Assembly (NCBI RefSeq): GCF_900103935.1
Contig: NZ_FNIC01000002.1
Location: forward strand, 62,001-126,000
Reading direction: 5' to 3'
DNA length: 64,000 bases
DNA from: Nocardioides szechwanensis
GTDB taxonomy: Bacteria > Actinomycetota > Actinomycetes > Propionibacteriales > Nocardioidaceae
How positions within the stretch are numbered: the first letter of the stretch is position 1; each line of letters opens with the position of its first letter. The notes under the pieces were generated by a model. It was given only the letters and a program-made list of their open reading frames with translations, ran no database searches and was not told the DNA's origin. Both the position numbers and the translations under genes were made by a program. This document shows positions 1 to 9,055 of the stretch, in pieces.

Positions 1-822
1 GTGTGGGTGCTCGCGCTCCCGGCGTCGTACGTCGCGGGCGTGCAGGTCATCTGCCGCTCGCTGGTCGCCGGGCACGAGCCGCTCCTCGACGCGGCCTGGC
101 CCCGGGAGGGCACCTGGTTCACCTCGCTGGTGCCCACCCAGCTCCACCGGCTGCTCGACGACCCGGACCAGCGTGGCCAGGTGGCGGCACTGCGTACCGC
201 GCACACGATTCTGCTCGGCGGCGGGCCGATCGATCCCGCGCTGCGAGCCCGCGCCGAGCACGAGGGCCTGCGCCTGGTCGCGACGTACGGCTCCGCCGAG
301 ACCGCGGGCGGCTGCGTCTACGACGGCATGCCGCTCGACGGCGTCGCGGTGGCGATCGGGCCGGAGGGGCGGATCCGGATCGGCGGCCCCACCCTGTTCG
401 ACGGCTACCAGGACGATCCCGAGCTGACCGCGCGGACGCTGGTCGACGGCTGGTTCCTCACCTCCGACGCCGGCCGCCTCGACGACGACGGACGGCTCCA
501 AGTGCTCGGCCGGCTCGACGACATGGTGGTGAGCGGCGGGGTCAACGTGCCCGCCGCCGCGGTGGCCGCCCGCCTGCGCGAGCACCCCGACGTACGCGCC
601 GCCGAGGTGCTCGGCGTACCCGACGAGGAGTGGGGGAGCCGGGTGGTGGCGTTCGTCGTGGGCGACGTGGCGCTCGACGACGCCCGCGCCTTCGTGGCCG
701 AGCGGCACCCGCGGTCGTGGGCGCCGCGCCAGCTGGTCGCGCTCGAGGCCCTGCCGCTGCTCGGCAACGGCAAGCCCGACCGGCTCGCCCTCCAGGACCT
801 CGCCCTCCAGGAGCACGCATGA
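1..822 (+). CDS. menE: o-succinylbenzoate-CoA ligase, 3' part (5' end outside window)
   Basis: Adenylate-forming (ANL) enzyme that activates o-succinylbenzoate to its CoA thioester in menaquinone biosynthesis. The reading frame is open from base 1, and the ATP-binding P-loop region expected in the first ~80-100 residues is absent, so the gene begins upstream. Visible motifs are YGSAETAGG (ANL motif A5), LTSDAG (A7), the hinge GRLDDMVVSGG (A8) and the C-terminal GNGKPDR containing the catalytic Lys (A10). The stop overlaps the start of menC by 4 bp (ATGA). The menC-menD context makes MenE far more likely than a generic acyl-CoA synthetase. Confidence 0.88.
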   Translation: MWVLALPASYVAGVQVICRSLVAGHEPLLDAAWPREGTWFTSLVPTQLHRLLDDPDQRGQVAALRTAHTILLGGGPIDPALRARAEHEGLRLVATYGSAETAGGCVYDGMPLDGVAVAIGPEGRIRIGGPTLFDGYQDDPELTARTLVDGWFLTSDAGRLDDDGRLQVLGRLDDMVVSGGVNVPAAAVAARLREHPDVRAAEVLGVPDEEWGSRVVAFVVGDVALDDARAFVAERHPRSWAPRQLVALEALPLLGNGKPDRLALQDLALQEHA

Positions 823-1784
823 TCGAGGTCTTCGCCGTCCCGATGCGTACCCGCTTCCGGGGAGTCACCGTCCGCGAGGGCGTGCTGCTCCGCGGCGCCG
901 CGGGGTGGGGGGAGTGGAGCCCGTTCCTGGAGTACGACGCCGCGGTCGCCGAGCCCTGGCTGCGCTGCGCCGAGGAGGCGGCCGCGGGCGACTGGCCCGC
1001 GCCGCGGCGCGACTCGGTGCCGGTCAACGTGACCGTGCCCGCCGTCGGACCCGAGCAGGCGCACGCGATCGTCTGCGCGGGTGGCTGCCGGACCGCGAAG
1101 GTGAAGGTGGCCGAGCCCGGCCAGACCCTCGCCGACGACCAGGCCCGGCTGGAGGCGGTGCGCGACGCGCTCGGGCGCGACGGCGCGGTGCGGATCGACG
1201 CCAACGGCGGCTGGTCGATCGACGAGGCGGTCGCCGCCATCGCCGTGCTCGACCGGGCCGCGGGCGGCCTGGAGTACGTCGAGCAGCCGAGTGCGAGCGT
1301 CGAGGACCTGGCCGCCGTACGCCGCCGGGTCGCCGTACCGATCGCGGCCGACGAGTCGATCCGCCGGGCCGCCGACCCCTACCGGGTGCGCGACCTCGGG
1401 GCCGCCGACATCGCGGTGCTTAAGGTGCAGCCGCTCGGCGGGGTGCGTGCGTGCCTGCGGATCGCCGAGGACATCGGCCTGCCGGTCGTGGTCTCGTCGG
1501 CGTTGGAGACCTCGGTCGGGATCGCCGCCGGGGTCGCGCTCGCGGCCGCGCTGCCGGACCTGCCCTACGCCTGCGGCCTGGCCACCGTGCAGCTGTTCAC
1601 GGCCGACGTGGTGTCCGACTCGCTGCTCCCGGTCGACGGAGCGATCGCGGTGCGCCGACCGCCGGTGGAGCCAGGCCTCCTCGCCGCGGTCGCTGCCGGC
1701 CCGGACCGGGTGGCTCACTGGGAGGCCCGGCTGGCCGAGGTCCGGGCGCTGCGGCACGATCTGGGGCAGGATCGTCGCTCGTGA
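819..1784 (+). CDS. menC: o-succinylbenzoate synthase
   Basis: Enolase-superfamily dehydratase converting SHCHC to o-succinylbenzoate, 321 residues. The acid/base Lys pair KVK is at residues 94-96. Metal ligands are in DANGGW (Asp127) and in the downstream EQP and ADES segments, and the second Lys is in VLKVQPLGG. The start ATG at 819 overlaps the menE stop, and the gene ends in a 4-bp overlap with menD (GTGA), so menE-menC-menD are translationally coupled. The N-terminal capping domain (about residues 1-85) and barrel are full length for the actinobacterial type. Confidence 0.9.
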   Translation: MIEVFAVPMRTRFRGVTVREGVLLRGAAGWGEWSPFLEYDAAVAEPWLRCAEEAAAGDWPAPRRDSVPVNVTVPAVGPEQAHAIVCAGGCRTAKVKVAEPGQTLADDQARLEAVRDALGRDGAVRIDANGGWSIDEAVAAIAVLDRAAGGLEYVEQPSASVEDLAAVRRRVAVPIAADESIRRAADPYRVRDLGAADIAVLKVQPLGGVRACLRIAEDIGLPVVVSSALETSVGIAAGVALAAALPDLPYACGLATVQLFTADVVSDSLLPVDGAIAVRRPPVEPGLLAAVAAGPDRVAHWEARLAEVRALRHDLGQDRRS

Positions 1785-3367
1785 CCAACCCGTCGACGGA
1801 TCTTGCGCGTGCCGTGATGACCGCGCTGGTCGAGGCGGGTGTGCGTGAGGTCGTCGTGTCACCCGGGTCGCGCAACGCCCCGCTGTCCTTCGCGGCGCTC
1901 GCCGCGGCCGGGTCCGGAGCGGTCCGGCTGCACACCCGGATCGACGAGCGCAGCGGCGGCTTCCTGGCCCTCGGCCTGACCCGCAGCGGCTCCCGGGCGG
2001 CCGTGGTCTGCACCTCGGGCACCGCCGTCGCCAACCTGCACCCCGCGATGCTCGAGGCGGCCCACTCGGGGCTGCCCCTTGTCGCCGTCACCGCGGACCG
2101 CCCGGCCCGGCTGCGCGGCACCGACGCCAACCAGACCACCGACCACGTCGGCATCTTCGGCCGGCTGGTCCCGACGCACGACCTCTCCGACCCCGCGCAG
2201 GTCGAGGTTTCCGCGGACGCCGACGGGCCGCTCCACCTCAACGTCCAGCTCGACGACCCGCTGCTGCCCGACGACGCGTGGGCTCCCGCGACGCAGCCCG
2301 CCCAGCCCGCCCCACGGACCGACACCGACGAGCACCTGCTCGCGCTCGGGCCACGCACCGTCGTGGTTGCCGGCGACGACGCCGGCCAGCGCGCCCGCCA
2401 GCTCGCCGAGGCCGCCGGCTGGCCGCTGCTCGCCGAGCCCACCAGCGGCTCGCGCACGGGCGCCCACGCCCTGCGCTGCTACCGGCTGCTGCTCGACACC
2501 GAGCTCGGCCGACGCATCGAGCGGGTCGTCGTCTTCGGGCACCCCACGCTCTCCCGCCCGGTCACCCGGCTCCTCGGACGCGACGACATCGAGGTCGTCT
2601 CGGTCCGCCACCGCGGGGTGTGGACCGAGCGGCCCTACCCGGTCGCCCGCGAGGCCTCCGGGGTGAGCGTCGAGGAGGCCGACGGCCCCGCCTGGCTGGA
2701 CGAGTGGCGTGCTGCCGATCGCGAGGTCTCCCAGCGGCTCGACGCCCTGCTGGCCGCCGAGGGCGAGCTCACGCCGTACGACGTGGCGGGTGCCGTCAGC
2801 CGGGCCCTGCCGGCCGGCGCGCAGCTCGTCGTCGGCGCCTCCAGCCCGGTCCGCGACCTCGACCTCATGGTGCGCCCCTACCCGGTGGGCAGCCGTCGCA
2901 AGACGATCGCCAACCGTGGCCTCGCCGGCATCGACGGCACCGTCTCGACGGCCATCGGCGCCGCGCTCGGCCGCGACTCCGACGCCCACACCTTCGCGCT
3001 GATGGGCGACGTGACGTTCCTGCACGACAGCAACGGGCTCGTCCTCGGTCCCGACGAGCCGCGCCCCGACCTCACGATCGTGGTGGTCAACGACGACGGC
3101 GGCTCCATCTTCGCCGTGCTCGAGCAGGGTGCTCCGGAGCACGCCGCCGGCTTCGACCGGCTCTTCGGGACGCCGCACGGGGTCGACCTCGGCGCGCTCT
3201 GCGCGGCCACCCGGACGCCCCACTGGCGGGTCGAGAGCCTGCCCGAGCTGGAGCAGGCGCTGTCGTCGCCCCACGGAGGGATCGAGGTGGTCGAGGTGCG
3301 GGTGCGCCGCGACAACCGGCGCGACCTCGACGCGCGCATCCGCGCACTCGCGACTCCGACCAATTGA
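1781..3367 (+). CDS. menD: 2-succinyl-5-enolpyruvyl-6-hydroxy-3-cyclohexene-1-carboxylate synthase
   Basis: ThDP-dependent enzyme joining isochorismate and 2-oxoglutarate to give SEPHCHC, the first committed menaquinone step, 528 residues. The N-terminal VVVSPGSRNAPL and RIDERSGGFLALGL segments contain the ThDP-activating Glu. The C-terminal ThDP/Mg site reads MGDVTFLHD...VVNDDGG. NRGLAGIDGTVSTAIG is typical of MenD. The GTG start at 1781 overlaps the menC stop. Its isochorismate substrate is supplied by menF about 3.3 kb downstream on the other strand. A 12-bp GC palindrome follows the stop directly (3368-3379). Confidence 0.93.
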   Translation: MTNPSTDLARAVMTALVEAGVREVVVSPGSRNAPLSFAALAAAGSGAVRLHTRIDERSGGFLALGLTRSGSRAAVVCTSGTAVANLHPAMLEAAHSGLPLVAVTADRPARLRGTDANQTTDHVGIFGRLVPTHDLSDPAQVEVSADADGPLHLNVQLDDPLLPDDAWAPATQPAQPAPRTDTDEHLLALGPRTVVVAGDDAGQRARQLAEAAGWPLLAEPTSGSRTGAHALRCYRLLLDTELGRRIERVVVFGHPTLSRPVTRLLGRDDIEVVSVRHRGVWTERPYPVAREASGVSVEEADGPAWLDEWRAADREVSQRLDALLAAEGELTPYDVAGAVSRALPAGAQLVVGASSPVRDLDLMVRPYPVGSRRKTIANRGLAGIDGTVSTAIGAALGRDSDAHTFALMGDVTFLHDSNGLVLGPDEPRPDLTIVVVNDDGGSIFAVLEQGAPEHAAGFDRLFGTPHGVDLGALCAATRTPHWRVESLPELEQALSSPHGGIEVVEVRVRRDNRRDLDARIRALATPTN

Positions 3368-3451
3368 GGCCCGCGGGCCCGCCAGGTCCCGCTCGTGGCT
3401 AGGCTGGAGCTTCTCGGGTCCCTCAGTCCCTGCTCACGATCCGGAGCCCTC

Positions 3452-4021
3452 ATGCTGCACCGCCGCCCCGTCCGACTCACGTCGGTCATGGCGCTGCTGG
3501 GCATGCTCCTGGGTGTCCTCACGGCCTGCGGGGGAGGCGAGACCGTCGAGCCGAGGACCCCCTCGGCGGCGAACGCCACGCAGGTGCCGGAACCGGAGTC
3601 GAAGGCCGCGAAGGGGTCGGACGGCGGGGCCGCCGCCGGGACCCTGTCGACCCTGAGCTCGGGCGTCTCCCCGGTCCAGGCCGCGTCCTACATGGCTGCC
3701 GTGGGCAAGCTGCGGCCCGCCTACCACCGCTTCACCTCCGACTACGCCGCCGCGATGGCGCGGATGAACGCCGACGACGTGCTCGCCGCGGCCGCCCGGC
3801 TGCGCCGGGCCGTCGTCGCCTTCGACACCGTGGTCCGCGGTCTCGACCTCACCGCGGTCCAGGGACACGTCGACAAGCTGCTGGCGCTCAACGAGGACTT
3901 CGTCGTCACCCTCACGGCGGTGCGCACTGCCACGACCGGCGGCCAGGCGGTGCGGATCATGGAGATGCTCCCGTTCCACGACTACCTGCTGGCCTTCGAC
4001 GCCGTCGCCGACGCGCTCTGA
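3452..4021 (+). CDS. putative lipoprotein, function unknown
   Basis: Predicted 189-residue exported lipoprotein. The signal peptide starts MLHRRPVRLTSV and has a hydrophobic core and lipobox LTAC followed by GGGE. A low-complexity Ala/Pro/Glu/Lys linker of about 45 residues follows, then a helical Ala/Leu/Arg-rich domain with no motif I recognise. ATG 3452 is chosen over an in-frame upstream start at 3395 because it is preceded by GGAG at suitable spacing and puts the signal peptide at the N-terminus. A candidate -10 (TAGGCT, 3400-3405) lies upstream. It sits alone between menD and the antiporter. Confidence 0.7.
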   Translation: MLHRRPVRLTSVMALLGMLLGVLTACGGGETVEPRTPSAANATQVPEPESKAAKGSDGGAAAGTLSTLSSGVSPVQAASYMAAVGKLRPAYHRFTSDYAAAMARMNADDVLAAAARLRRAVVAFDTVVRGLDLTAVQGHVDKLLALNEDFVVTLTAVRTATTGGQAVRIMEMLPFHDYLLAFDAVADAL

Positions 4022-4070
4022 CCAGACACACGAGCGGGCGCCGCTACCGGCGATCGGGGAGGATGACCGC

Positions 4071-5933
4071 GTGGAGATCGCCTTCTTCCTCGTCGCGCTC
4101 GCGGTCGCGGTCCTGGTCGTCACGGCCCTGGCCGAGCGACTCGACGTACCCCCGCCGCTGCTACTGATCGCCGTCGGCGTCGCGGCGTCGTACGCGCCGG
4201 GCATGCCGGAGATCCATCTCGAGGCCGAGGTGGTGCTGCTCGGGCTGCTGCCGCCGCTCCTCTACGCGACCGCGATCCAGACCTCGCTGGTCGACTTCAA
4301 CGCCAACCGGCGCACCATCCTCCTGCTCTCCGTGGGTCTCGTGGTGTTCACGACGGCCGGCATCGGTGCCCTGGTGCACGGGCTCATCCCTGGCATCGGC
4401 TGGCCGGCGGCGTTCGCGATCGGTGCGGTGGTCGCTCCGCCCGACGCCGTCGCGGCCACGGCCATCGCGCGCCGGATCGGGCTGCCCCGGCGGATCGTGA
4501 CGATCCTGGAGGGCGAGTCGCTGCTCAACGACGCGACCGCGCTCGTCGCGCTGCGGACCGCGATCGCCGCCGGCGGGATCGGCATCACGACGATGGAGGT
4601 CGCGGGGGACTTCGCCATCGCCGCGGGAGGTGGCGTCGCGATCGGTATCGGGTTCTTCCTCGTGGTCGCCTGGTTGCGCAAGCGCCTCACCGACCCCCTC
4701 ATGGACACGGCGATCTCGCTGGTGGTGCCCTTCGCGGCGTTCGTGCTCGCGGAGGAGGTCCACGCCTCCGGCGTGATCGCGGTCGTCATCGCCGGCCTGC
4801 TGCTGGGCCACAAGGCCCCGATCCTCCAGACCGCGCAGTCGCGGATCGCGGAGCGCATGAACTGGCGCACCATCGCCTTCCTGCTCGAGAACGCCGTCTT
4901 CCTGCTGATCGGGCTCCAGGCCGAGTGGCTCTTCCGCGACGTCGAGCGCAGCGAGCTGTCCAGCGGCCGGATCATCGCGGTCTGCGGCGCGACCTTGCTC
5001 GGTGTCATCGTCCTGCGGATGGTGTGGGTGTTCGTCACCCGCTACCTGCTGGTCCGTCCCGGGCCCGACCTGGTCACCGGCAAGGTCCCGCCGTGGTCCT
5101 TCACGCTCGTCCTCGGGTGGGCCGGCATGCGCGGCGTCGTGACGCTGGCCGCGGCCTTCCTGATTCCCGAGGACACCGAGCACCGCGAGGTGCTGCTGCT
5201 GATCGCGTTCACGGTGGTGGCGGGGACGCTCTTCATCCAGGGACTCTCGCTCCCGTGGCTGGCCCGGCGCCTGAAGGTGCCGCCGCCCGATCCCATGGAC
5301 GACGCGCTCGCGCGGGCGACCCTGCTCCAGCAGGCGTCGAAGGCCGGCTTCGAACAGCTCCAGCAGCTGGAGTACGACGACCCGCACGACGTGGTCGAGC
5401 TCATCCGCCAGCGCATCGACCAGCGCAACTTCGCGGCCTGGGAGCGGCTCGGCACGACCGCCGACCAGGAGAGCCCGAGCGACCTCTACGCCCGCATCCG
5501 CCTCGACATGATCGGGGCCGAGCGGCGGCGGATCCTCGAGATCCGGTCCTCGGGGACGGTCGCCTCCGATGTCGTGGCCGACGTCCTCGCGCTGCTCGAC
5601 GTCGAGGAGTCCATGCTCGACAACGCCACGCACGAGCGCGAGGACATCCGCGCGTCGAGCGGCCGCCGACGTACGGGGGAGCAGTGCGAGCACCTGCTGT
5701 CGACCACGGTCGCGGAGACGCCGGACGACCCGGTGTGCGCCCGCTGCCTGGAGGACGGCTCGCGCTGGGTGGCGCTGCGCCAGTGCCTCAGCTGCGGCGA
5801 GATCGGCTGCTGCGACTCCTCGCCCGCACAGCACGCGACGGCCCACTTCCACGAGACGACGCACCCCGTGATGCAGTCCGCCGAGCCCGGCGAGGACTGG
5901 CGGTGGTGCTACGTGCACCACCTCACGGCCTGA
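4071..5933 (+). CDS. CPA1-family Na+/H+ antiporter fused to a UBP-type zinc finger
   Basis: Monovalent cation/proton antiporter of 620 residues. Residues ~1-410 form about 12 hydrophobic segments with family signatures APPDAVAATAIARR and EGESLLNDATALV, where the ND pair corresponds to the ion-binding site. A charged helical cytoplasmic region follows (~411-535). Residues 539-620 match a ubiquitin-protease-type (zf-UBP) zinc finger, with Cys/His ligands in CEH, CARC, CLSC, GCCD and the HATAHFHETTH segment. The GTG start follows GAGGAT by 6 nt, so it may be leaderless, or GGGGAGG could act as a ribosome site. The finger may regulate or tether the transporter, which is inference only. Confidence 0.88.
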   Translation: MEIAFFLVALAVAVLVVTALAERLDVPPPLLLIAVGVAASYAPGMPEIHLEAEVVLLGLLPPLLYATAIQTSLVDFNANRRTILLLSVGLVVFTTAGIGALVHGLIPGIGWPAAFAIGAVVAPPDAVAATAIARRIGLPRRIVTILEGESLLNDATALVALRTAIAAGGIGITTMEVAGDFAIAAGGGVAIGIGFFLVVAWLRKRLTDPLMDTAISLVVPFAAFVLAEEVHASGVIAVVIAGLLLGHKAPILQTAQSRIAERMNWRTIAFLLENAVFLLIGLQAEWLFRDVERSELSSGRIIAVCGATLLGVIVLRMVWVFVTRYLLVRPGPDLVTGKVPPWSFTLVLGWAGMRGVVTLAAAFLIPEDTEHREVLLLIAFTVVAGTLFIQGLSLPWLARRLKVPPPDPMDDALARATLLQQASKAGFEQLQQLEYDDPHDVVELIRQRIDQRNFAAWERLGTTADQESPSDLYARIRLDMIGAERRRILEIRSSGTVASDVVADVLALLDVEESMLDNATHEREDIRASSGRRRTGEQCEHLLSTTVAETPDDPVCARCLEDGSRWVALRQCLSCGEIGCCDSSPAQHATAHFHETTHPVMQSAEPGEDWRWCYVHHLTA

Positions 5934-6027
5934 CTGTTCAGGTGCCGGCTGGCGAGGGCCTCCGGGTCGGACACGGTCGCCGGTCGGACGGTGATCTCTC
6001 GGGGGGTCGGCACCGCCCCAGCCTAGG

Positions 6028-6033
6028 TAATGT
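6028..6033 (+). promoter_or_regulatory. leaderless-type -10 (TAATGT) of the MBL-fold gene
   Basis: TAATGT ends 6 nt before ATG 6040, which places the predicted transcript start at or next to the A of the start codon. No Shine-Dalgarno sequence is possible on such a transcript. Confidence 0.5.
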
Positions 6034-6039
6034 CGGGAC

Positions 6040-6672
6040 ATGCGAATCACGAAGTTCGGGCACGCGTGCGTCAGGATCGAGCACGACGGAGCGGTCGTCG
6101 TGCTCGACCCCGGGAGCTTCACCGACGCCGAGGCGGTCGACGGCGCCACCGCCGTCTTGATCACCCACGAGCACGCCGACCACTACCTCCCCGACCATCT
6201 GCGCGCCTGTGACGCGCCGGTGTTCACGATCGACGCCGTTGCGGCGCGGATCCGTGAGGACGCCCCCGACGTGGCCGAGCGGGTGACCGTCGTCAGCCCC
6301 GACCAGGGCTTCGACGTCGGCGTGCCGGTGCGCGCGGTCGGTGAGCTGCACGCGGTCATCCACCCCGACTACCCGCGCTTCTTCAACAGTGGCTACGTGC
6401 TGACCGTGGGTGACGCGAAGATCTACCACCCGGGCGACGCGCTCACGGCCCCCGGCGAGAGCGTCGACCTGCTGCTGGCGCCCGTGTCGGCGCCGTGGCT
6501 CAAGGTCTCCGAAGCGGTCGACTTCGTGCGCGCCGTGGGCGCCCTGCGCAACCTCGCGATCCACGACCGGGTCTACTCCGAGGTCGCGCTCGGGATGGTC
6601 GACTCACACATGGGCAACCTGCTGCCCGACGGCCTCGAGTTCGTCCGGCTCCCCGACGGCGCCGACCTCTGA
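6040..6672 (+). CDS. MBL-fold metal-dependent hydrolase (UlaG-like)
   Basis: Metallo-beta-lactamase-fold protein of 210 residues. The N-terminus MRITKFGHACVRIE and the metal motif HEHADH (about residues 45-50) are typical of the UlaG/UPF0173-like branch. Further ligands are likely in ELHAVIH and YHPGDAL. The substrate cannot be told from sequence, and members include lactonases and phosphodiesterases. The gene is convergent with menF, with only 10 bp between the stops. It appears monocistronic with its own leaderless promoter. Confidence 0.8.
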   Translation: MRITKFGHACVRIEHDGAVVVLDPGSFTDAEAVDGATAVLITHEHADHYLPDHLRACDAPVFTIDAVAARIREDAPDVAERVTVVSPDQGFDVGVPVRAVGELHAVIHPDYPRFFNSGYVLTVGDAKIYHPGDALTAPGESVDLLLAPVSAPWLKVSEAVDFVRAVGALRNLAIHDRVYSEVALGMVDSHMGNLLPDGLEFVRLPDGADL

Positions 6673-6682
6673 GGACCGCTGT

Positions 6683-7948
6683 TCAGGCGCCGGCGAGTGC
6701 GTCGCGCACCGGCACGAACTTGGCCTGCGACTCGGCCAGCTCGGCCTCGGGGTCGGAGTCGGCGACGATGCCGCAGCCGGCGTAGAGACGCACGCTGTCG
6801 CCCTCGACCGCCGCGGAGCGCAGGGCGATGCCCCACTCGCCGTCACCCCTCGCGTCCATCCAGCCCACCGGACCGGCGTAGCGCCCGCGGGGCATCCCCT
6901 CGATGTCCCAGATCAGCTGTGTGGCCACCGGAGTGGGGGTGCCGCCGACCGCGGCGGAGGGGTGCAGGGCCGCGGCCAGCTGCAGCGACGAGACGGTCGC
7001 GGCGTCGTGCACCACGCCGTTGACGTCGGTCGCGAGGTGCATGACGTTGGGGAGGTGGAGCACGAACGGGGCCTCGGGCACGTTCATCGACGAGCAGTGC
7101 GGCTCCAGGGCGTCGGCGACCGAGCGGACGGCGTACTCGTGCTCCTCGAGGTCCTTCGACGACCGCGCCAGGGTGGCGGCGAGGGCGAGGTCACGCTCGT
7201 CGTCGCCCGTACGACGGATGGTGCCGGCGAGGACGCGGGAGGTGACCAGCCCACGCTCACGTCGTACGAGCATCTCGGGGGTGGCGCCGAAGAGGCCGTC
7301 GACGTGGAACGTCCAGCACATCGGGTAGCTCTCGGCGAGGCGGAGCAGCGGCCAGCGCACGTCGATCGGTCCGGACGCGGTCGCCACGAGGTCGCGGGCG
7401 AGGACCACCTTCTCGAGGTCGCCGGCGTTGATGCGGGCGACGGCGTCGGCGACGACCGTCATCCACTGCTCGCCGTTGAGCGCGCCGTCGGCGAAGCTGA
7501 CGTCGACGGGGGCCGGGGGCGCGTCGGCGACGCGCACCTCGGGCCGCGCGAGCGGCTCGGTGCCGACGGTGGTCAGCCAGGCGCTGTCGCCGCGTCGCCC
7601 CACGGTCGCGGCCGGGACGACCAGGACCGAGTCGCCGGGGTCGTCGGCGAAGGCGAAGGTGCCGAAGCAGACCGGTCCGGTGCCGGGCTCGGCTACCGCG
7701 TCGTGGACGTCCATGCGCGCGACGGTCTCGCTCCACCACTTGTCCGCGTCGGCGAAGCGGGTCGGCCCGCTGCTGCGCAGCACCGCGGCCTCGCCCCAAC
7801 CGACGAGCCCGTCACCGCGGCGCAGCCAGGCGACCGGGTGGTCCGAGGGCAGCAGGGAGGCCAGGGAGGTCGCGGTGTCGAGGTCGAGGGCGACGGTGCG
7901 CGCGACCAGCGAGGGTGCGGGACCCGTCGGGGTCGCAGGACTCGTCAC
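6683..7948 (-). CDS. menF: isochorismate synthase
   Basis: Chorismate-utilising enzyme of 421 residues that isomerises chorismate to isochorismate for MenD. The C-terminal catalytic domain shows HPSAAVGGTPTPVA, GRYAGPVGW and GCGIVADSDPEAE, the family signature around the Mg/chorismate site. LEKVVLARDL lies at the domain start. Menaquinone rather than siderophore function is inferred from menECD and menG nearby and the absence of siderophore genes. The GTG start at 7948 is supported by a -10 TAGGCT exactly 6 nt upstream on the minus strand. Confidence 0.88.
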   Translation of the reverse strand: MTSPATPTGPAPSLVARTVALDLDTATSLASLLPSDHPVAWLRRGDGLVGWGEAAVLRSSGPTRFADADKWWSETVARMDVHDAVAEPGTGPVCFGTFAFADDPGDSVLVVPAATVGRRGDSAWLTTVGTEPLARPEVRVADAPPAPVDVSFADGALNGEQWMTVVADAVARINAGDLEKVVLARDLVATASGPIDVRWPLLRLAESYPMCWTFHVDGLFGATPEMLVRRERGLVTSRVLAGTIRRTGDDERDLALAATLARSSKDLEEHEYAVRSVADALEPHCSSMNVPEAPFVLHLPNVMHLATDVNGVVHDAATVSSLQLAAALHPSAAVGGTPTPVATQLIWDIEGMPRGRYAGPVGWMDARGDGEWGIALRSAAVEGDSVRLYAGCGIVADSDPEAELAESQAKFVPVRDALAGA

Positions 7949-7954
7949 TCCACG

Positions 7955-7960
7955 AGCCTA
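7955..7960 (-). promoter_or_regulatory. leaderless-type -10 (TAGGCT) of menF
   Basis: On the minus strand TAGGCT is followed by 6 nt and then the GTG start of menF, so transcription probably begins at the start codon. Confidence 0.5.
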
Positions 7961-8006
7961 CCGAGCCCCCCGGGCCCGGACGAAAGTCGTGCGGGATGTC
8001 ACGACC

Positions 8007-8903
8007 TCACGACCAGTAGACGACGACCTTGTCACCGACCGCGACCTGGTCGTAGAGCCACGCCACCGCGTCGTAGTCGCGCACGTTGACGCACCCGTGC
8101 GACGCCCCGGCGTACCCGACGGAGGCGAAGTCGGGCGAGTAGTGGACCGCCTGGCCGCGGGAGAAGAACATCGCGAACGGCATCGAGGTGTCGTAGAGGC
8201 TCGAGACGTGGTCGCGGTTCTTGTAGTGGACGCTGAACACGCCCTCGCGGGTCGGTGTCGCGGGGCCACCGAAGCGGACGTCGACGGTCTTGAGGACCTG
8301 TCCGTCGACGACCCAGCGCAGCGTGTTGCTCGACTTGTCGATGCAGAGCACGCGGCCGCTCTGGCAGCGCGCGTCCAGGGCGCCCGGGATGTTGCTGCCG
8401 AGCTGGTTGGCGAGCTCGGCGGGGGTCGGCTCGGTGGTCATGCCGTGCAGGCGGTTGAGCGTGCGCTGGTCGACCGCGCCGGTCACCGGGATCTCGCGCT
8501 TGGCCTGGAAGCCGCGCACGGCCTCGACCGTCAGGTCGCCGTAGACGGCGGTGACGTCGGCCTGGAACCAGTCGATCTGGCGCAGCCGCGCCTGCAGCTC
8601 GCGTACGGCGGGTCCCTCGTCGCCCTCGCCGAGCAGCGTGGGACCGGGGTGGAGCTCGGGCTCGGGCTCCGGCTCGGGCGTGACAGGCGGCTCCGGAGTG
8701 GGCTCGGGCGTCGGGTCCGGGGTCGGGTCCGGGGTCTCGGAGCCGGTGCCCTCGCTGGGGTCGGCGACGACCGGGCCCGGCTCGGACGTCCGGCCCGCCT
8801 GGGCGTCGTCGCTGGTCCGGGTCGCCCAGCCCACGCCGAAGGCGGCTCCGGAGAGCAGGGCGGCGATCGCGACGATGAACGCGAGGCGACGGACGAACAG
8901 CAT
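8007..8903 (-). CDS. L,D-transpeptidase with peptidoglycan-binding domain
   Basis: Exported cell-wall enzyme of 298 residues. An N-terminal signal anchor (~residues 5-27) is followed by an extracytoplasmic linker dominated by Pro-Glu and Pro-Asp pairs (~45-90). A PG_binding_1 domain follows (~95-155: VRELQARLRQIDWF, VRGFQAKREIPVTGAVD). The C-terminal YkuD domain ends with catalytic SHGCVNVRD. It likely forms 3-3 peptidoglycan cross-links or attaches proteins to peptidoglycan. It is divergent from menG, with 152 bp between the starts. Confidence 0.88.
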   Translation of the reverse strand: MLFVRRLAFIVAIAALLSGAAFGVGWATRTSDDAQAGRTSEPGPVVADPSEGTGSETPDPTPDPTPEPTPEPPVTPEPEPEPELHPGPTLLGEGDEGPAVRELQARLRQIDWFQADVTAVYGDLTVEAVRGFQAKREIPVTGAVDQRTLNRLHGMTTEPTPAELANQLGSNIPGALDARCQSGRVLCIDKSSNTLRWVVDGQVLKTVDVRFGGPATPTREGVFSVHYKNRDHVSSLYDTSMPFAMFFSRGQAVHYSPDFASVGYAGASHGCVNVRDYDAVAWLYDQVAVGDKVVVYWS

Positions 8904-9043
8904 GACGGATCCCTATCGGTTCGAGTGGTGTTACTCAGGGGACGCGACCCCGGGTCGGATGGTTGCGAGGCACGGGCGAGTTTCCGGCACCGTGACCAAG
9001 CCGTTACCGGCCGTGGGCGGGGTCGGCGCCCGCGCAGGCCCCG

Positions 9044-9049
9044 TACGAT
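9044..9049 (+). promoter_or_regulatory. leaderless-type -10 (TACGAT) of menG
   Basis: TACGAT ends 6 nt before the GTG start at 9056. There is no purine-rich ribosome site in between, which supports both the GTG start and leaderless transcription. Confidence 0.5.
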
Positions 9050-9055
9050 CTGCCC

